From JAAYKT01 sp964408955 (lineage in GTDB: Bacteria; Bacillota; Clostridia; Lutisporales; Lutisporaceae): a stretch of 64,000 nt of DNA. Below are positions 17,470 to 25,033 of the stretch, piece by piece. Numbering within the stretch: the stretch's first letter is position 1; the number at the start of each line of letters is the position of its first letter. The stretch is from contig CAYPBK010000003.1 of assembly GCA_964408955.1 (NCBI GenBank), positions 1 through 64,000 of the forward strand. The letters are read 5' to 3'. The position numbers were made by a program, and so were the translations under genes. Below the pieces are notes generated by a model that made no database searches, was not told the DNA's origin, and saw only the letters and a program-made list of their open reading frames with translations.

Positions 17470-17546
17470 GCGCGAGTGACGGAATTGGCATACGTATACG
17501 ATTCAGGTTCGTAGTTCTGCGGGTTCGACTCCCGCCTCGCGCACCA
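17470..17546 (+). tRNA. tRNA with anticodon CAG (Leu), short variable arm
   Basis: A 77-nt cloverleaf pairs perfectly: acceptor GCGCGAG/CTCGCGC, D stem ACG/CGT with loop GAATTGGCATA, anticodon stem TACGA/TCGTA with loop TTCAGGT (anticodon CAG at 17504-17506), a 5-nt variable loop GTTCT (17514-17518), and T stem GCGGG/CCCGC. CCA is encoded and the discriminator is A73. CAG reads CUG, and the D arm matches the tRNA-Leu pattern (GGAATTGG), but tRNA-Leu in bacteria normally carries a long variable arm. Leu identity is inferred from the anticodon, D arm and A73. Confidence 0.92.
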
Positions 17547-17582
17547 AAACCTAGATTAATTAGTGCTTATGGTATTAAATGT

Positions 17583-17633
17583 AAACCTCATTCAAAGGCT
17601 GTTTGTTTGGTCTTCGGTGCGAGGTTTTTTATT
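17583..17633 (+). terminator. Possible terminator after the tRNA
   Basis: AAACCTC at about 17582-17588 pairs with GAGGTTT at about 17620-17626, followed by a T run. The loop is long (about 31 nt), so the call is tentative. Confidence 0.45.
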
Positions 17634-17743
17634 GTGAAAGCAATAAAGATAAATTAAGGAGTATGCAATAATCTAAATAATTTGGTATAATGAAACCTGG
17701 ATAATCAATGTAATTTATTGCTAAAATGAAAGGGAGATATACA

Positions 17744-18577
17744 ATGACGCTAAAATCCAATAGATTCAAGATGGTGGTTATGGATATGGATTATACCCTT
17801 TTGAATAAGGAAAAAGAAGTCTCTGAAAGAAATAAGGAAGCATTAAGAAAAGCTGAGGAAAAAGGAATACATTTAGTGGTGGCAACCGGTAGGATATATG
17901 TTTCCGCAAAATTCTATGCAGACTTATTAAATATAAAGACACCTATTATAGCCAGCAATGGTGCAATTATCAAGGATGGCAAAACGGACGAAATAATATT
18001 TAAAAGTGTTTTAGTAGACGAGCTGGCATTGGAAATGATACATCTATGCAAAGAGAAAGGCCTTTATTGCCATTTGTTTTCAGAAGATACAGTTTACACA
18101 GAAAAGATAGTAAATATATCATCCAGGTACAATGAATGGAATAAAAGCCTTGAGGACAAAGACAAAATAAAAATAGAAGTAGTCAGCAGACTGGAAGACT
18201 TAATAAAATCTGGGATTGGGTTAGTAAAAGCTGTAGTTGTCGACAATAATGAGGATGCAATTAGAGATATAAGAAACAGCTTAAATGCCACGGACATTGC
18301 ATCAGTAAGCCAATCTTTAATAGGGAATATGGAAGTTATGAATAAGGGAGTAAGCAAAGGAAATGCTATAAAAATACTTTGCAATCTTTATGACATTAAT
18401 AAAGAAGACGTGATTGCAATAGGCGACAATGAAAATGATATTAGTATGATTGAATATGCAGGTATGGGTATAGCCATGGCAAATGCATCGGAGTGCTTAA
18501 AGGAAAAAGCAGACTATATCACAGGTGATTACCTGGATGACGGCGTGGCGCAAGCTATTGAGAAATTTGTATTATAA
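17744..18577 (+). CDS. Cof-type HAD-IIB phosphatase
   Basis: A 277-residue HAD hydrolase of the Cof/YwpJ type. Motif I is VVMDMDYTLLNKEKEV, motif II is VVATGR, motif III uses the Lys in NKGVSKGNAIKIL, and motif IV is AIGDNENDISMIEYAG. The C2b cap lies at about 85-190. These enzymes dephosphorylate sugar phosphates, flavin or pyridoxal phosphate; the substrate is not predictable. ATG 17744 is chosen because AAAGGGAG ends 8 nt before it; an in-frame ATG at 17726 overlaps that SD. It is followed 14 nt later by the CofE-like gene. Confidence 0.9.
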   Translation: MTLKSNRFKMVVMDMDYTLLNKEKEVSERNKEALRKAEEKGIHLVVATGRIYVSAKFYADLLNIKTPIIASNGAIIKDGKTDEIIFKSVLVDELALEMIHLCKEKGLYCHLFSEDTVYTEKIVNISSRYNEWNKSLEDKDKIKIEVVSRLEDLIKSGIGLVKAVVVDNNEDAIRDIRNSLNATDIASVSQSLIGNMEVMNKGVSKGNAIKILCNLYDINKEDVIAIGDNENDISMIEYAGMGIAMANASECLKEKADYITGDYLDDGVAQAIEKFVL

Positions 18578-18591
18578 TAGGAGGAAAAGTT

Positions 18592-19779
18592 ATGGCTAGA
18601 ACAGTAGGTGCAGTTATTAGAGGTATAAGAACTCCAATAATAAAAGAAGGAGACGATTTAGCAAATGTTATTGTTGACTCCATATTCAAATCTATGGAAA
18701 GTGAAAAGTTTTCTTTAAAAGACAAAGATGTTCTTGGCATAACAGAATCACTTCTAGCTAGGGCTCAAGGCAATTATGTTTCCGTAGAACAGATTACGGA
18801 AGCTATAAATAGTAGATTTGAAGGGGATATTGCTGTACTTTTTCCTATATTGAGTAGAAATAGGTTTTCTTTAGTGCTAAAAGGAATTGCTTTAACGGGT
18901 AAAAAAGTTTATTTATTTTTAAGTTATCCTTCCGACGAGATGGGAAATCAGTTAATGGATAGGGATGCCATGGATGAATTGGAGATTAATCCGCATTGCG
19001 ATGTTTTCGATGAAAAGAAATATAGAGAGTTGTTTGGTGAAAAGGTTTTGCATCCATTCACAGGTATTGATTATGTTGAGCTTTATAAGAATACCGCATA
19101 CAATGACAACATTGAAATAATATTTACCAACGACCCTAAAACCGCCTTGGACTATTCTAAAGAAATTCTAGTTGCAAATATTCATGATAGAAACAGAACA
19201 AAAAAAATTCTTGAAAAAGCTGGAGCAGAAAAGGTTTTTGGTCTGGATGACATATTGAATAAGCCGATCAAGGGGAGCGGTTATAACCCTGAGTTTGGAT
19301 TGCTTGGTTCAAATAAAGCTTCTGATGATACTCTTAAATTATTTCCTCGTGACTGCAACGAGTTTGTTAATAAAGTTCAAAGCTTAATTAAAAAGAGAAC
19401 AGGTAGGCTTGTAGAAGTTATGATTTATGGTGATGGAGCCTTTAAGGATCCCCATAGGAAAATATGGGAGCTTGCAGACCCGGTAGTGTCCCCGGGTTAT
19501 ACAGAGGGCCTTATAGGGGTACCCCATGAAATAAAACTGAAGTATATTGCTGATAACGAATTTAAAAACTTAGTGGATAAGGACGCTATGGGGGAAATGA
19601 TAAAGAAAATAAAAAACAAGAAAACCGAATTAAGTGATGATAAAGATAAGGTAGGTACAACTCCAAGGCAATTGACAGATTTATTGGGTAGTTTATGTGA
19701 TTTGACGAGCGGGAGCGGGGATAAAGGAACGCCTATCGTTTTAATTCAGGGTTATTTTGATGATTATTCAACGGATTAA
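18592..19779 (+). CDS. Coenzyme F420:L-glutamate ligase (CofE)-like protein
   Basis: A 395-residue cytosolic protein resembling the F420-0:gamma-glutamyl ligase family found across Firmicutes that lack F420. Supporting segments are TPIIKEGDDLANVIVDSI at the N-terminus, DVLGITESLLARAQGN, and the C-terminal VMIYGDGAFKDPHRKIWELADPVVSPGYTEGL. True CofE is about 250 residues; this longer clostridial version has no established substrate. GTP-dependent peptide-bond formation is the family reaction. It shares a transcript with the upstream HAD phosphatase and ends at a bidirectional terminator. Confidence 0.75.
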   Translation: MARTVGAVIRGIRTPIIKEGDDLANVIVDSIFKSMESEKFSLKDKDVLGITESLLARAQGNYVSVEQITEAINSRFEGDIAVLFPILSRNRFSLVLKGIALTGKKVYLFLSYPSDEMGNQLMDRDAMDELEINPHCDVFDEKKYRELFGEKVLHPFTGIDYVELYKNTAYNDNIEIIFTNDPKTALDYSKEILVANIHDRNRTKKILEKAGAEKVFGLDDILNKPIKGSGYNPEFGLLGSNKASDDTLKLFPRDCNEFVNKVQSLIKKRTGRLVEVMIYGDGAFKDPHRKIWELADPVVSPGYTEGLIGVPHEIKLKYIADNEFKNLVDKDAMGEMIKKIKNKKTELSDDKDKVGTTPRQLTDLLGSLCDLTSGSGDKGTPIVLIQGYFDDYSTD

Positions 19780-19807
19780 AGTTGACTCCCATACAATGTA
19801 GATAAAA

Positions 19808-19828
19808 AAAGGTGGCTATGCCACCTTT
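19808..19828. terminator. Bidirectional terminator between convergent genes
   Basis: AAAGGTGGC (19808-19816), TAT, GCCACCTTT (19820-19828), with A residues before and T residues after, serving the CofE-like gene on the plus strand and rubrerythrin on the minus strand. Confidence 0.85.
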
Positions 19829-20361
19829 TACCAATTCTCACTTTCGATTTCAAAGTATGCTTTTGGATGAACACAAACAGGACAAATTTCCGGTGCTTTT
19901 GCTCCTTCATGTATGTGCCCACAATTTCTACATTTCCAATAGACCTTTCCTTCTTTTTTGAAAACAACACCGTCCTCTATATTTTTAAGAAGATTTAAAT
20001 ATCTCTCTTCATGATGCTTCTCAATAACAGCTACCATTTCAAACAATTTGGCTATATCCTTAAATCCTTCTTCCCTGGCTTCCTCGGCAAATTCTTTATA
20101 CATAGATGTCCATTCATAATTTTCACCTTCTGCTGCATGTTTAAGATTCTCCATTGTATCGCCTATGCCTTCGAGAAGCTTGAACCAAAGTTTTGCATGC
20201 TCCTTTTCATTATCTGCAGTTTCTTGAAAAATAGCTGATATTTGCTCATAGCCTTCTTTTTTTGCTGCCGAAGCAAAATAAGTATATTTATTCCTTGCTT
20301 CAGATTCACCTGCAAAAGCAGCTAATAGATTTTTTTCTGTCTTTGAACCTTTAATATTCAT
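19828..20361 (-). CDS. rbr: Rubrerythrin
   Basis: A 177-residue rubrerythrin. The ferritin-like diiron domain (1-140) shows the Glu/His ligand motifs FAGESEARNKYTYFA, ETADNEKEHAKLWFKLLE and MVAVIEKHHEERY. The C-terminal rubredoxin domain has two cysteine pairs, YWKCRNCGHIH and PEICPVCVHPKAYFE, that bind one iron. It reduces hydrogen peroxide in the cytoplasm of anaerobes with electrons from reduced rubredoxin or NADH donors. A GAGGTG SD precedes the start and a PerR-like box lies about 90 nt upstream, in line with peroxide regulation of rubrerythrins in clostridia. Confidence 0.95.
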   Translation of the reverse strand: MNIKGSKTEKNLLAAFAGESEARNKYTYFASAAKKEGYEQISAIFQETADNEKEHAKLWFKLLEGIGDTMENLKHAAEGENYEWTSMYKEFAEEAREEGFKDIAKLFEMVAVIEKHHEERYLNLLKNIEDGVVFKKEGKVYWKCRNCGHIHEGAKAPEICPVCVHPKAYFEIESENW

Positions 20362-20451
20362 TTAATCACCTCATAGAAATTTTAAATTTTGTAGTTCAAT
20401 TATATAAGAATTAGGCAATAAGGTCAAATATAATTAGTTGGTATTATTTAA

Positions 20452-20466
20452 TTATAATAATTATTA
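20452..20466. promoter_or_regulatory. PerR-like operator upstream of rubrerythrin
   Basis: TTATAATAATTATTA matches the PerR consensus TTATAATnATTATAA at 13 of 14 defined positions and lies about 90 nt upstream of the rubrerythrin start. The region is very AT-rich, so a chance match is possible. Confidence 0.5.
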
Positions 20467-20675
20467 ATAAATAACATTTAGTTATAATTAAAAGTTCATA
20501 GTAATAGGAGTTTTATTTTAATGCCTATTTTGATGGGAAATGCAAATAATAACTACATAGATAATTAATTTTGAAACTCAGTAATAGTATTAAATATAAT
20601 AAACCATACTTTACTATAGTTTTATCTAAGTAGTATGAATAACATAGCATACATTTTATTTTTATATCAATAATG

Positions 20676-20704
20676 TTGAATTTTAGTAGATTTAATGTTA
20701 ATAT
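20676..20704 (+). promoter_or_regulatory. Predicted promoter of the hisS leader
   Basis: TTGAAT (20676-20681), a 17-nt spacer and TAATAT (20699-20704) would start transcription near 20711, about 20 nt before the leader peptide start codon. Confidence 0.5.
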
Positions 20705-20733
20705 TATTTAAAACCTTTGCTTGGAGGTTAAAA

Positions 20734-20775
20734 ATGTTTTGTTACTTAGTTAAGGAATTCAATCATCACATATAG
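20734..20775 (+). CDS. hisS leader peptide with tandem His codons
   Basis: ATG 20734 follows TTGGAGG (20721-20727) by 6 nt and opens a 13-codon frame encoding MFCYLVKEFNHHI before TAG 20773. The adjacent His codons CAT CAC (20764-20769) sit near the end, immediately upstream of a strong hairpin. Short ORFs rich in the cognate amino acid, upstream of a terminator, are the hallmark of ribosome-mediated attenuation. The gene that follows is histidyl-tRNA synthetase, which makes a chance association unlikely. Confidence 0.75.
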   Translation: MFCYLVKEFNHHI

Positions 20776-20890
20776 CGCTTGTATCTATGTTTTTCATAGG
20801 GCAAGCGCCAAAACCGTTTGTGCCTATGTTGTTGAATTGTAATTTTAGCCATATAGGCAACATTTAGTTAAGCCTGTATGGCATTTTATT
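20775..20890 (+). promoter_or_regulatory. Attenuator RNA between the His leader peptide and hisS
   Basis: Four structures can be drawn. Hairpin A pairs GCGCTTG (20775-20781) with CAAGCGC (20802-20808) around an inner CTATG/CATAG stem. CATAGGGCA (20795-20803) can instead pair with TGCCTATG (20821-20828). TGCCTAT can in turn pair with ATAGGCA (20853-20859). The final hairpin pairs GCCATATAGGC (20848-20858) with GCCTGTATGGC (20872-20882), 11 bp with one G-U, followed by ATTTTATTTATT, and looks like an intrinsic terminator. AATTCAA inside the leader ORF (20756-20762) is complementary to TTGAATT (20832-20838), giving a route by which ribosome position affects the choice. Pairings are observed; the switching order is inference. 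Confidence 0.65.
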
Positions 20891-20915
20891 TATTAACACA
20901 AAAGGAGGAAAAGCA

Positions 20916-22217
20916 ATGATCGAATTAAGAAACCCTAGAGGTACCTTGGATTATTTACCGGAGGAACAAAAAGTAAGGCAAAGTATAGTAAGAAAACTGC
21001 AGGATGTATTCGAAATATATGGATATCAACCTTTAGAAACACCTATTCTTTGTCATTTTGAGCTTTTGGCTTCAAAGTATGCGGGAGGTGCCGAAATACT
21101 TAAGGAAGTATATAAATTATATGATCAAGGAAATAGAAAGCTCGGGCTTAGATACGACTTAACAGTGCCTTTTTCAAAGGTAGTTGGTTTAAACCCTGAA
21201 ATGAGAATGCCTTTTAAGCGCTATGAAATAGGAAAGGTTTATAGAGATGGGCCTATCAAAACAGGCAGAAATAGAGAATTCACACAATGCGATGTTGATG
21301 TTGTTGGAGTAAGCTCAATGATGGCCGAAGCAGAATACTTTGCTATGACTTATGATGTTTTTAAGAGATTCGGGCTTCAGACCTATATAACATATAATAA
21401 CAGAAAGCTACTATCAGGATTAGTAGAGGCTTCTAACATTGATATTCAAAAAGCCAGTTCTGTTATACTAAGTATAGATAAATTCGAGAAGATTGGAAAA
21501 GATGGAGTTACTGCGGAATTGATTGAAAAAGGTATAAGCGAGGAATCTATACAAAAGTTATTTGGTTTTATTGAAATGAAAGAAAAATTATTAATAGAAT
21601 ATCTAACGGAAAACCCTATTAATAATTTAATCAAAGAGGGTTTAGAGGAACTCAAAGAATTAAATTCTTATATTCAGGCTGCTGACTTAGAGGATTATGT
21701 GAGGTTTTCACCTTTTTTAGCACGGGGATTAGAGATATATACAGGCACCATTTGGGAAGTTTTCTTAACTGATGGCAGTATTACGTCTAGCTTAGGCGGC
21801 GGTGGGAGATACGATAAAATAATCGGCGGATTTTTAGAAAGTGATATAGAATACCCTGCCGTGGGAATGTCTTTTGGATTGGATGTCATATATGAGGCAT
21901 TAAAAACAAAGGGAACAGTTGGAAGCATAGCTCCGGCACAAATTTATTTAATACCTATGGGCACAGAAAATGAATGTTTCGGTCTTGCTGCAAGACTTCG
22001 TGCTATGAACTATTCTGTAGATATAGAAATGATGGGCAGAAGGATTAAAAAAGCTTTAGATTATGCTAATAAAGCCTCTATACCTTTTGTTATAATTATT
22101 GGTGAAAACGAGATAAATACAGGTAAATTTAAAGTAAAAAATATGAAGGACGGAATAGAAAAAGAGGTTTGTTTCGAAGAACTGGAAGATAAAATAAAAG
22201 AGATAATTGTGAGGTAA
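20916..22217 (+). CDS. hisS: Histidyl-tRNA synthetase
   Basis: A 433-residue class II synthetase of usual length. N-terminal PRGTLDYLPEEQKVRQSI, motif 2 YEIGKVYRDGPIKTGRNREFTQCDVD, the histidine-specific RGLEIYTGTIWEVF and motif 3 YPAVGMSFGLDVIYEAL are present. A C-terminal anticodon-binding domain (about 335-430) contains IYLIPMGTENE, which distinguishes a catalytic HisRS from a short HisZ. It charges tRNA-His. SD AAAGGAGG lies 7 nt before ATG 20916. The leader peptide and attenuator upstream indicate control by histidine supply. Confidence 0.93.
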   Translation: MIELRNPRGTLDYLPEEQKVRQSIVRKLQDVFEIYGYQPLETPILCHFELLASKYAGGAEILKEVYKLYDQGNRKLGLRYDLTVPFSKVVGLNPEMRMPFKRYEIGKVYRDGPIKTGRNREFTQCDVDVVGVSSMMAEAEYFAMTYDVFKRFGLQTYITYNNRKLLSGLVEASNIDIQKASSVILSIDKFEKIGKDGVTAELIEKGISEESIQKLFGFIEMKEKLLIEYLTENPINNLIKEGLEELKELNSYIQAADLEDYVRFSPFLARGLEIYTGTIWEVFLTDGSITSSLGGGGRYDKIIGGFLESDIEYPAVGMSFGLDVIYEALKTKGTVGSIAPAQIYLIPMGTENECFGLAARLRAMNYSVDIEMMGRRIKKALDYANKASIPFVIIIGENEINTGKFKVKNMKDGIEKEVCFEELEDKIKEIIVR

Positions 22218-22219
22218 AG

Positions 22220-22753
22220 ATGTATATAGAGACCGAAAGACTTTTTTTAATGCCTTTAAGCTTAGAACAGCTTATATTATCTATTGAAAACAGAACAGAA
22301 TTGTTTAAAAGTCTAGGTTTAAATTCTTCAGAAGTTAGTTTGAGTAAAAACCTAATAAGGATATATAATATTAAAATAAACAATATAAAAAATGATGAAA
22401 GCAATATACTTTTTCATACCTATTGGCAAATTGTAATAAAAGATAACAATACTATTATAGGTGAGTTGGGGTTTAAAGGGGCGCCTAATGACTTGGGGCA
22501 AGTAGAAATTGGATATGGAATAAAGGATGAATATAGGAATAAAGGCTATATGACGGAATCCTTAATTAGAATTATTGAATGGGTTTTTACTCAGGAAGGC
22601 AGCCGGGTAAAATACGTGAGTGCGTATACGGAAAAATTAAACATTGCTTCTCAAAAAGTGCTGATAAAGTCGGGTTTGAAATTAATCAATGATGCAGATA
22701 GGCTTTATTTCTGGCAAATAAAAAACACAAGACAAGAAAGGATGATTTTATGA
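22220..22753 (+). CDS. GNAT-family N-acetyltransferase
   Basis: A 177-residue protein starting 2 nt after hisS. It has the Acetyltransf_3 layout: YIETERLFLMPLSLEQL at the start, TIIGELGFKG, the acetyl-CoA loop YGIKDEYRNKGYMTESL, and YTEKLNIASQKVLIKSGLKLI. The acceptor is unknown. Tight packing with hisS and overlap with the downstream adenosyltransferase by 4 nt indicate a three-gene transcript. Confidence 0.85.
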   Translation: MYIETERLFLMPLSLEQLILSIENRTELFKSLGLNSSEVSLSKNLIRIYNIKINNIKNDESNILFHTYWQIVIKDNNTIIGELGFKGAPNDLGQVEIGYGIKDEYRNKGYMTESLIRIIEWVFTQEGSRVKYVSAYTEKLNIASQKVLIKSGLKLINDADRLYFWQIKNTRQERMIL

Positions 22754-23283
22754 AAATTTATACTAAAAGTGGAGATAAAGGTCAGACAAGTCTTTTTGAT
22801 AATACGAGAGTAGATAAGGATAGTATAAGAGTAGAATGCTATGGTACTATTGATGAATTAAACAGTCATTTAGGGTTTGCTAAAAATTTTATTAACGATG
22901 CGGAGGTAGTTAGGGATATCAATTTAATTCAGAAGGAGCTGTTCAAAGTTGCCGGAGAGCTTGCAACGGAAGAGGGGAGTAAGTTTCCCAATAAAATTAC
23001 AGAAAAGGATATAGAAAAACTGGAAAATATAATTGATTATTATATATCCAAATCAGATAAAAGTCCAAGCTTTATTGTGCCGGGAAGCAATACTTCAAGC
23101 GCAGCTTTACATATAGCTAGAACAGTTTGCAGGAGGGCTGAAAGAAGAATTATTACTTTAAACAAAGAAGTGAAGATTAGTATTAATCTAATAAAATATG
23201 TCAATAGGTTATCTGACACTATTTATTCAATGGCTAGATTTTTAGAGGAGCAAATAGTATTGGTGGACTTTAATAAAAATTGA
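22750..23283 (+). CDS. PduO-type cob(I)alamin adenosyltransferase
   Basis: A 177-residue protein with the PduO-type signature YTKSGDKGQTSLFDNTRVDKD, then VECYGTIDELNSHLGFAK, and the C-terminal ARTVCRRAERRI and NRLSDTIYSMAR helices. It transfers the adenosyl group of ATP to cob(I)alamin, giving coenzyme B12 for B12-dependent mutases, dehydratases or reductases. It overlaps the GNAT gene by 4 nt and meets the diguanylate cyclase gene tail to tail with 4 nt between stop codons. Confidence 0.93.
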   Translation: MKIYTKSGDKGQTSLFDNTRVDKDSIRVECYGTIDELNSHLGFAKNFINDAEVVRDINLIQKELFKVAGELATEEGSKFPNKITEKDIEKLENIIDYYISKSDKSPSFIVPGSNTSSAALHIARTVCRRAERRIITLNKEVKISINLIKYVNRLSDTIYSMARFLEEQIVLVDFNKN

Positions 23284-23287
23284 TTCT

Positions 23288-24571
23288 TTATTTCTTTTTA
23301 TTGGCTTTTGCAATATACATCTCTTTATCTGCTTCATTCATAAGAATATCATTTGATTTTTTATTATCTTGCTTGATACTATAACCCAGGGCAATATCCG
23401 GCTCAATTAGTGAACCATCGTTGTATGCTTTGCAGGCATTCATTATTCTGTTACATATCTCTTTTACGGTAGAAGTTGAGCATTTAGGTAAAATAATTGC
23501 AAATTCATCCCCGCCAATACGGGCTACTATATCTGTACCTCTGCAAGATTTTTTTAGTATTTCTGCTACTATCTGAATAAGCTTATCGCCTGATTTATGG
23601 CCATATAAATCATTGGTTTTTTTAAGACCATTTATATCACCCATTATCAGACAATAGGGATATTCCTTATTTCTATCCAGCTCGTCCAGCTTTTCATCAA
23701 AATATGCCCTATTAAATAAATCTGTAAGCTTATCATGATAGCTTAAATGATAAATTCTATTTTCTGCTTCCTTCTTAGCTGTTGCGTCTTGAAATACGCC
23801 TTGAATTTCAATATATTCATTATCATCGCTCAATACAAGCAGTTTGCCTTCTAAAATAATGTTTACGTTAAATTTAGTTTTAATTGTAATTTCTATGCTA
23901 TTGCCTTCAAATCCGTTTATTATTTGTAGCAAATTAAAATCATTTTTGTAATTCTCTAATTGTTTTGGATGCAATAAATCAAATACATCCATTTTTAAAA
24001 GCTCTTCCCTGCTATATCCAGAAAGCTCCGTGCATTCCTTATTCACTGTAGTGAATTTACCGTTGGGATCAAAGGTGCATATTAAAGCACATGCATTCTC
24101 AAAAAGATTCCTGTATCTCTCCTCAGATCTTTTTAATTTTTCTGCTGTTTCAAGTTGTTCTGTGATATCTCGGATTACACCTTTTTCAGTAATAGGTTTT
24201 CCTGATTTATCTCTTTCCCACATAGTCCACTCTTCTACCCAACGGACTTCTCCATTTTTACAAATTACTCTATAAATATGTTTAAATTCAGAGACTTTGG
24301 AATCTCTTTTTTCGTAAACAGCATTTTTAGTAAAGTCAACGTCATCCTTATGCAGGAAATCCCAATAATCGACTTTACCTGAATAAAAATCTCCAGAGCT
24401 GTAGCCGTATTTAGAAATGTTCTCGGTAACAAATTTAACGGGAATACCGGGCCCTATTGACCATTCAAATACAACGATAGCACTTTTCTCTATGATATCA
24501 TAGGCAGCTTTTAGTCTATCGTCATAGTCCTTAAGTTCATTTAAATAAGAATTTGAAACATTATTTTGCAT
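23288..24571 (-). CDS. PAS-PAS-GGDEF diguanylate cyclase
   Basis: A 427-residue protein with no membrane segments. Two PAS domains occupy about 30-140 (with the PAC motif VRWVEEWTMWERDKSGKPI) and 145-265 (RYRNLFENACALICTFDPNGKF). The GGDEF domain (270-425) has YHDKLTDLFNRAYFDE, MGDINGLKKTNDLYGHKSGD and the active site RIGGDEFAII. An RGTD motif lies five residues before GGDEF, so the product-inhibition I-site is intact. It makes c-di-GMP from two GTP in response to a cytosolic signal sensed by PAS, possibly redox or a small ligand. Confidence 0.92.
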   Translation of the reverse strand: MQNNVSNSYLNELKDYDDRLKAAYDIIEKSAIVVFEWSIGPGIPVKFVTENISKYGYSSGDFYSGKVDYWDFLHKDDVDFTKNAVYEKRDSKVSEFKHIYRVICKNGEVRWVEEWTMWERDKSGKPITEKGVIRDITEQLETAEKLKRSEERYRNLFENACALICTFDPNGKFTTVNKECTELSGYSREELLKMDVFDLLHPKQLENYKNDFNLLQIINGFEGNSIEITIKTKFNVNIILEGKLLVLSDDNEYIEIQGVFQDATAKKEAENRIYHLSYHDKLTDLFNRAYFDEKLDELDRNKEYPYCLIMGDINGLKKTNDLYGHKSGDKLIQIVAEILKKSCRGTDIVARIGGDEFAIILPKCSTSTVKEICNRIMNACKAYNDGSLIEPDIALGYSIKQDNKKSNDILMNEADKEMYIAKANKKK

Positions 24572-24666
24572 TTGTAACTTGTCCCCCTCAGAAATACAAA
24601 AATATAAGCTGATTAAATTATATTATACATAAGTTTCATAAAAAATGAAATACGTTGTAAATAAAA

Positions 24667-24696
24667 ATGTTGTTCTAGATTTATCTAAAACAACAT
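24667..24696 (-). terminator. Terminator of the HesB-like selenoprotein gene
   Basis: On the minus strand ATGTTGTTTTAGA, a TAAA loop and TCTAGAACAACAT form a stem of about 12 bp with one mismatch, followed by TTTTATTT. It lies about 35 nt past the selenoprotein stop. Confidence 0.75.
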
Positions 24697-24729
24697 TTCC
24701 ATCCATAGCATTGTTACGAAAAATTCAGT

Positions 24730-25011
24730 TTAACAGCTGCCCTTTGAACCATTTGCATATACCACGTAGCCTTTTTGGAATAAACCTTTATAATAGTCTA
24801 CTTCAAAGCTATTTACTAAATCATATATATCTTCCTCAATAGCAAAGTTAATTCCATCTACAGAGAATATCTTATCGTTTTCTTCCGGCTCAACCTGAGC
24901 CAATCCAAAGGATGGTCCCGCTCAACCATAACCTTTTAAAAATATTCTTAAATCTTTAGCGTTTTCTTCTTGCAATTGTGTCATTGCTTTTTCCGAAACT
25001 GTTATATTCAT
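24730..25011 (-). CDS. HesB-like selenoprotein with Sec at codon 30
   Basis: ATG 25011 to TAA 24730 on the minus strand gives 93 residues with one in-frame TGA at 24924-24922 (codon 30). The frame reads MNITVSEKAMTQLQEENAKD, then IFLKGYG-Sec-AGPSFGLAQVE, and ends VVYANGSKGSC. Outside the TGA it matches the small HesB/IscA fold, and the TGA falls on the first conserved Cys (GxGCxGPSFGL). HesB-like selenoproteins of this kind are known in Sec-using clostridia; the function is uncertain, perhaps redox or metal/sulfur handling. A hairpin of the bacterial SECIS type follows the TGA, and the window encodes the full Sec machinery. Start has SD GAGGTG. Confidence 0.88.
24885..24903 (-). promoter_or_regulatory. 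Candidate bacterial SECIS element of the HesB-like gene
   Basis: On the minus strand TTGGCTC, loop AGGTT, GAGCCGG forms a 7-bp stem with two G-U pairs. The loop lies 26-30 nt after the UGA, within the 16-37 nt window of bacterial SECIS elements, and presents G residues as required for SelB. The apex CAGGTT is shared with the selD hairpin. Confidence 0.75.
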
Positions 25012-25033
25012 TTAATCACCTCTTATATTATAC

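Noticed and set aside
20370..20915. T-box riboswitch upstream of hisS
   Set aside because: No AGGGTGGNACCGCG-like T-box sequence is present; the leader ORF and attenuator explain the region better.
24645..24842. Plus-strand open frame opposite the selenoprotein
   Set aside because: It starts in the terminator and covers the antisense of the HesB-like gene.
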